DNA from: Fontimicrobium_A sp034506455
GTDB lineage: Bacteria > Zhuqueibacterota > Zhuqueibacteria > Residuimicrobiales > Krinioviventaceae
Direction of reading: 5' to 3'
Length of the DNA: 64,000 nt
Assembly: GCA_034506455.1 (NCBI GenBank)
Contig: JAPDPN010000001.1
Location: forward strand, 1 to 64,000
Made by a program: the position numbers and the translations under genes. The notes under the pieces were generated by a model that searched no databases, was not told the origin of the DNA, and worked only from the letters and a program-made list of their open reading frames with translations. This document shows, piece by piece, positions 61,220-64,000 of the stretch (its first letter is position 1; the number at the start of each line of letters is the position of its first letter).

Positions 61220-63285
61220 GCCGTAAAGACACCGAACACCCCTCGCAAAAAAGAGCTTTTGGGGAATGGCGCAAAACTTTGGCCGACAAGCTCCATTCCC
61301 AAGGCGCATCGGAATACACCCTGCTGATCGCTCTTTCCGCTTTGATGGGGGTTGTTGCAGGTTTAGTTGCCGTGGTTTTTCATAGCGGCATCGATTGGAT
61401 GACCCATGTGTTTTTCGGCGAGCACATGCCCTCACATTCTTTACCGGAACTTGTCATTTTTATCCCGGTCGTCGGCATGTTTCTACAGTGGATGATGCGG
61501 CGAATTGCTCCGGATGAAGCAAAAAAGCGAGGCGTCTATGAAGTAATCGAAGCGGTCTCTCTACGCGATGGATATATCTCTCCCAAAACCACGCTGTTCC
61601 ATTTCTTGACGCCGATCATCTGCATGGGCAGCGGCGGCACAGTCGGGCCCGAAGCGCCGGCGGCGCAGACCGGTGCAGGCGCAGTGTCGGCTGTTTGCCG
61701 GTTGCTGGGGCTTTCTAAGGCGCAAATGCGGCTCTTTACTGCGGCCGGATCCGGAGCAGCTATTGCCGGAGTGTTCAACACCCCGATGGCCGGCGTCTTT
61801 TTCTGCATCGAAGTCGTTTTGCTCAATGAAATGCATCCCTCCGCACTGTCTGCTTTCCTGTTGACTTCGGTAGCAGCCGGCTCGGTGTCGCGCGCTTTTT
61901 TGGGCGACGCTCCCAAATTTACTTTCGGCGAACTGCATCTGGGTCCCCCGCACTATCTGATCTTTTTCCTCCTTTTAGGACTCGGCAGCGGCGTTATCGC
62001 TATTCTTTTTATCAAGGCCAATGATTATTCCGCTCAGACTGTCGAGCGTTTACCTCTACGGCTGCCGATCATGCTGACAGTGGGTCTGCTTATGGGATTG
62101 TCAGGTTATGTTTTCCCGCAGCTTTTCGGAATCGGCTACGCCGCCGTCAATGATTTATTGGCGGGAAAATTATCATTGTCGACAAGCGCTTTGCTGCTCG
62201 TTCTCAAGTTTCTTTTGGTTACGATGATTTTGTCTTCGGGCGGTTTCGGCGGCGTCTTCGCCCCCTCTCTCTTCATGGGTGCGGCATTCGGCTACTTGTT
62301 TGCCGGAATCTGCAATCAAGTGCTCGGCCTCACGTTGCACCCCACGACGTTTACTCTCGTCGGCATGGGGTCCATGCTGGCGGGCGTTAATTCGGTGCCG
62401 CTTACATCCATTCTACTGCTCTTTGAGATGACCAACGATTACCGTTTCATTCTGCCGCTGATGGCAGGGGTGGTCGGCAGTCACGCCGTCACTCATTTTA
62501 TACTGGGCGGATCGATCTATCAATTCAAATTGCGGCGTAAAGGATTGGACAAAAGCCGAGACCGCGAACACAGCATCCTGCGCGATACGCCGGTGCGCAA
62601 TCTGCTGCGCGAAAAGCCGCCCTGCGTCGAGGAGACTACGGCTGTCGCCGAACTTGTTCGCTATTTTGTAGAAAAAGATGTAGAAAGGCTTTATGTTATT
62701 CGTCCTGACGGTCAGATCTCCGGGGTGATCACCTTGGCGACCATGCGCTATATATTGGCCGAAAGCGAAAACCTGCAGATCATCATCGCCAAAGATGTTG
62801 CCGAGCCTCGTCCTCCGCTCATTGATGCGGAAGATACGCTCGAGGCCGCCATGCCTGTCTTTGCCAAGGGCTATGAAGAAATCCCCGTCATTGAAAGTCG
62901 AAATCCTGCCAAGTTTGTCGGCGTACTGCATCACAAGGACGTCATGGCTTTGCTGCATCGAGCTCCCGGCAGTCGCTCCCTCGCCGCCAAGCTGATGGAA
63001 GACATGGTTCGCCTGCGTGAAGAAAAGATGCTGGAAATCACTCCCGGACTCTTTCTTTACCGCGCGCCGGTGCCTGATGAGTTTATCGGAAAAACGATCG
63101 CGGAACTTGCACTGAGGAATACGCTCCGCATTGAATTGATGATGATCGAGCGTCGACGTTTCGATGACCTTGCGCCGCAACAGATTTTACCGGAAAAGGA
63201 TACTGTTTTTCATCGCGGCGATGAGATGATTCTCTATGGCACGCGAGAAAATATTGAAATTTTCAGACAGAAATTCGGCGGTTAG
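61216..63285 (+). CDS. ClC-family chloride channel/transporter with CBS pair and RCK_C domain
   Basis: 689 residues. Membrane part (~30-440): the ClC signatures are GSGGTVGPEAPAAQTGAG (anion-binding helix; the usual G-S-G-I-P is G-S-G-G-T), GVFNTPMAGVFFCIEVV and GGFGGVFAPSLFMGAAFG. MLAGVNSVPLTSILLLFEMT follows. A CBS pair lies at ~455-585 (VRNLLREKPPCVEETTAVAELVRYF; HHKDVMALLHR). The last ~85 residues form an RCK_C/TrkA-C domain (FIGKTIAELALRNTLRIELMMIERR ... GDEMILYGTRENIEIF). Residues ~16 bases downstream of the GroES-like stop show translation coupling by ATGA overlap. It carries chloride or exchanges it for protons, with ligand gating by CBS and RCK_C. Confidence 0.92.
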   Translation: MSRKDTEHPSQKRAFGEWRKTLADKLHSQGASEYTLLIALSALMGVVAGLVAVVFHSGIDWMTHVFFGEHMPSHSLPELVIFIPVVGMFLQWMMRRIAPDEAKKRGVYEVIEAVSLRDGYISPKTTLFHFLTPIICMGSGGTVGPEAPAAQTGAGAVSAVCRLLGLSKAQMRLFTAAGSGAAIAGVFNTPMAGVFFCIEVVLLNEMHPSALSAFLLTSVAAGSVSRAFLGDAPKFTFGELHLGPPHYLIFFLLLGLGSGVIAILFIKANDYSAQTVERLPLRLPIMLTVGLLMGLSGYVFPQLFGIGYAAVNDLLAGKLSLSTSALLLVLKFLLVTMILSSGGFGGVFAPSLFMGAAFGYLFAGICNQVLGLTLHPTTFTLVGMGSMLAGVNSVPLTSILLLFEMTNDYRFILPLMAGVVGSHAVTHFILGGSIYQFKLRRKGLDKSRDREHSILRDTPVRNLLREKPPCVEETTAVAELVRYFVEKDVERLYVIRPDGQISGVITLATMRYILAESENLQIIIAKDVAEPRPPLIDAEDTLEAAMPVFAKGYEEIPVIESRNPAKFVGVLHHKDVMALLHRAPGSRSLAAKLMEDMVRLREEKMLEITPGLFLYRAPVPDEFIGKTIAELALRNTLRIELMMIERRRFDDLAPQQILPEKDTVFHRGDEMILYGTRENIEIFRQKFGG

Positions 63286-63323
63286 CAAGTCTTTGCCATA
63301 AATTTTTCATGGGAGGAATAAAG

Positions 63324-64000
63324 ATGAACAGACGTCGTTTTCTCCGGCTTGGTGCCGTCGGATTGGCCGGCATGGGGCTCTCCGGCTGCAGCGCGCGGCT
63401 GACGACACCCCTGTTCAAGATTTCTCTTGCCGAATGGTCTCTGCATCGGGCGCTGTTTGCCGGCGAAATCGATCATTTGGATTTCCCGCGCATCGCCAAA
63501 GAGCGCTTCGGCATCGACGGCGTTGAATACGTCAATCAGTTCTTTATGGACAAGGCTCAAGATCGCGACTATTTGAGTGAAATGAAGCGCCGCTGCCGGG
63601 ACCTCGGCGTGACGAGCGTGCTGATTATGTGCGACAATGAAGGACGCATCGGTGATCCGAATGAAACGGCGCGCCTGCAGGCGGTGGAAAACCATAAAAA
63701 ATGGGTTGAGGCGGCCAAGTTTTTGGGGTGCCGCTGTATTCGCGTCAACGCCTACAGCGAGGGCGATTACAAGGAGCAGCAAAGACTGGTTGCCGACGGT
63801 CTGCGTCGCCTGGCGGAATTTGCCGATCCGTTCGGCATCAATATTTTAGTGGAAAACCACGGCGGCTTTTCCTCCAACGGCAAATGGCTTGCGGAAGTGA
63901 TGCGCATGACCGGCCATCCGCGGGTCGGCACCCTTCCCGATTTCGGCAACTTTCGCATAAGCGCGGACGAGTGGTACGACCGCTATCAAGGCGTGGCCGA
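63324..64000 (+). CDS. Sugar-phosphate-isomerase/epimerase-like TIM-barrel lipoprotein, 3' truncated by window end
   Basis: 225 residues visible. GGGAGGAA stands before ATG 63324. The N-terminus MNRRRFLRLGAVGLAGMGLSGC has a twin-arginine pattern (R-R-R-F-L) and a lipobox (LSGC), so the folded protein is probably exported by Tat and lipidated. The body is an AP-endonuclease-2/xylose-isomerase-like barrel: LFKISLAEWSLHRALF, FGIDGVEYVNQFF, VTSVLIMCDNEGRIGDPNE, GCRCIRVNAYSEG, FGINILVENHGGFSSNGKWLAEVM and VGTLPDFGNFRISADEWYD. Glu in VENHGG and Asp in PDFGN are metal ligands. It likely acts on a carbohydrate; the substrate is unknown. Confidence 0.85.
   Translation, partial: MNRRRFLRLGAVGLAGMGLSGCSARLTTPLFKISLAEWSLHRALFAGEIDHLDFPRIAKERFGIDGVEYVNQFFMDKAQDRDYLSEMKRRCRDLGVTSVLIMCDNEGRIGDPNETARLQAVENHKKWVEAAKFLGCRCIRVNAYSEGDYKEQQRLVADGLRRLAEFADPFGINILVENHGGFSSNGKWLAEVMRMTGHPRVGTLPDFGNFRISADEWYDRYQGVA

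Overview
The window looks like a metagenome-assembled scaffold from a Gram-negative member of the FCB superphylum (Calditrichota, KSB1 or Ignavibacteria are plausible). The reasons are C-terminal type IX-secretion-style sorting domains containing PNPFNP, a TonB-dependent receptor paired with a DUF4249 lipoprotein, many secreted TolB/PD40 and FlgD-like proteins, and roughly even base composition. I cannot place it further from sequence alone. There are five 100-N gaps. Two of them (7196-7295 and 19896-19995) are flanked by the same 127 bases on both sides. These are unmerged contig ends, so the broken genes there (a CotH-domain protein and a YciO protein) are intact once joined.

Layout. 1-5.7 kb: 3' part of a GH94 phosphorylase, a NUDIX hydrolase, a small membrane protein, then a plus-strand set of HAD phosphatase, carbamoyltransferase and SxtJ-like membrane protein. 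5.9-12 kb: three secreted surface proteins on the minus strand. 12-16 kb: an operon of proline dehydrogenase, DNA ligase (ligA) and an M48 protease. A tRNA-Phe with a clear promoter and terminator lies at 16.25 kb. 16.4-20.2 kb: yciO, TonB receptor and DUF4249 lipoprotein. 20.3-24.1 kb: metal-efflux permease, lysoplasmalogenase-like protein, and a GH10 xylanase and a ThuA-like protein facing each other across a gap.

24.1-34 kb is a compact minus-strand carotenoid operon: crtB, crtW-type ketolase, cruF-type hydratase, glycosyltransferase, acyltransferase, two CrtI-family desaturases, a CarR/CrtYcd-type lycopene cyclase and a small helical-repeat protein, with a DNA photolyase just upstream. 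Together they predict a monocyclic 4-keto carotenoid glycoside fatty-acid ester, similar to myxobacterial pigments, as part of a light-protection module. No GGPP synthase gene is present in the window.

34-53 kb runs on the plus strand: ktrB-ktrA potassium uptake, hsp20-lon proteostasis, an AsmA-like protein with a DUF1318 lipoprotein (resembling YdbH/YdbL), a 2722-residue exported protein, and a cell-wall amidase. The giant protein combines a TolB-like propeller, TPR repeats and two CHAT (caspase-like) domains, both of which appear to have lost the catalytic His and Cys. It is the most unusual object in the window.

53-64 kb: cytidylate-kinase-like protein, truncated FlgD-like lipoprotein, S9 peptidase, a PdxJ-like protein missing the usual catalytic motifs, a YibQ-type deacetylase, small lipoprotein, an HEXXH membrane protein, a GalT/HIT-type transferase, a GroES-like protein translationally coupled to a ClC-CBS-RCK_C channel, and the start of a sugar isomerase-like lipoprotein running off the end.
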